From the NCBI RefSeq assembly GCF_024972735.1, contig NZ_CP087722.1:102872-166871 (forward strand): a DNA stretch of 64,000 nt, read 5' to 3'. The position numbers and the translations under genes are program-made. Shown piece after piece: positions 63,985-64,000 of this stretch; the stretch's first letter is position 1; the number at the start of each line of letters is the position of its first letter. The stretch is from Halalkaliarchaeum sp. AArc-CO. GTDB lineage: Archaea > Halobacteriota > Halobacteria > Halobacteriales > Haloferacaceae. Under the pieces are notes generated by a model, which did no database searches, had not been told where the DNA came from, and worked only from the letters and a program-made list of their open reading frames with translations.

Positions 63985-64000
63985 GTACCCCCCGGCGCCT

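Overview
The window is from a halophilic archaeon (class Halobacteria). The predicted proteins are very acidic, start regions carry archaeal TATA boxes rather than bacterial -35/-10 boxes, and there are a transcription factor B (TFB), Tat and lipobox signal peptides, IclR and PadR regulators, haloarchaea-restricted families (DUF7342-like, small zinc fingers) and a haloarchaeal type I-B CRISPR-Cas locus. It looks like accessory or island DNA. At least eleven genes are broken by stop codons, frameshifts or truncation, and many IS fragments lie between short runs of intact genes.

Layout. 0-8 kb: 3' end of a transposase, a Tat-exported YadA-head/S74 fibre-like protein, then a segment bounded by about 70-bp direct repeats (about 2.46 and 7.61 kb). 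That segment holds an array protein of homing-endonuclease-associated repeats, a decayed second copy of it, and three related exported proteins, one of them broken. 8-12.8 kb: a TFB operon clipped by an IS end, a SWIM zinc-finger gene, a winged-helix regulator facing a broken partner, and a secreted metallo-beta-lactamase/DUF3006 pair. 12.8-14.8 kb: a PIN-GNAT-PUA gene split by one frameshift, followed by an overlapping ASCH gene. 15-27.2 kb: CRISPR array (52 intact and 3 decayed repeats), leader, cas3-cas5-cas7-cas8b-cas6 read leftwards, and a second decayed array on the far side. No cas1, cas2 or cas4 is present, so the locus can interfere but has no adaptation genes here.

27.3-32.1 kb: gene relics, exonuclease VII (xseAB), ADP-ribosylglycohydrolase, an EEP nuclease/phosphatase and a small AbrB-type operon. 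33-40.5 kb: a broken cystathionine gamma-synthase, then a probable catabolic cluster (FAH-family hydrolase, SDR, two Gfo/Idh/MocA dehydrogenases, Nramp-like transporter) divergent from an IclR regulator. 41.8-46.1 kb: PadR regulator, broken tyrosine recombinase, and an intact IS200/IS605 element (tnpA-tnpB) that has cut the end off an ArdC-like gene. 46.7-49.1 kb: sodium:solute symporter, a 42-residue membrane protein and a formyl-THF cyclo-ligase-like protein. 49-64 kb: RPA-like OB protein, SHOCT protein, a VapBC pair whose toxin lacks an active-site Asp, DUF7342-type regulators (one broken), a TFB fragment with IS ends, a DUF234 ATPase, a tandem Usp protein, zinc-ribbon proteins and a RelE-like toxin.

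Two patterns cross several genes. First, five minus-strand promoters (tfb, SWIM, ardC-like, an unknown gene and a gene relic) share a TATA box followed directly by GCCCC-N4-6-GG(G)TG-N1-2-GGGGC, which suggests a common regulator. Second, IS200/IS605-type right ends repeatedly abut the 3' ends of genes and supply their stop codons. Because so many genes are broken by single-base changes, assembly quality should be kept in mind.
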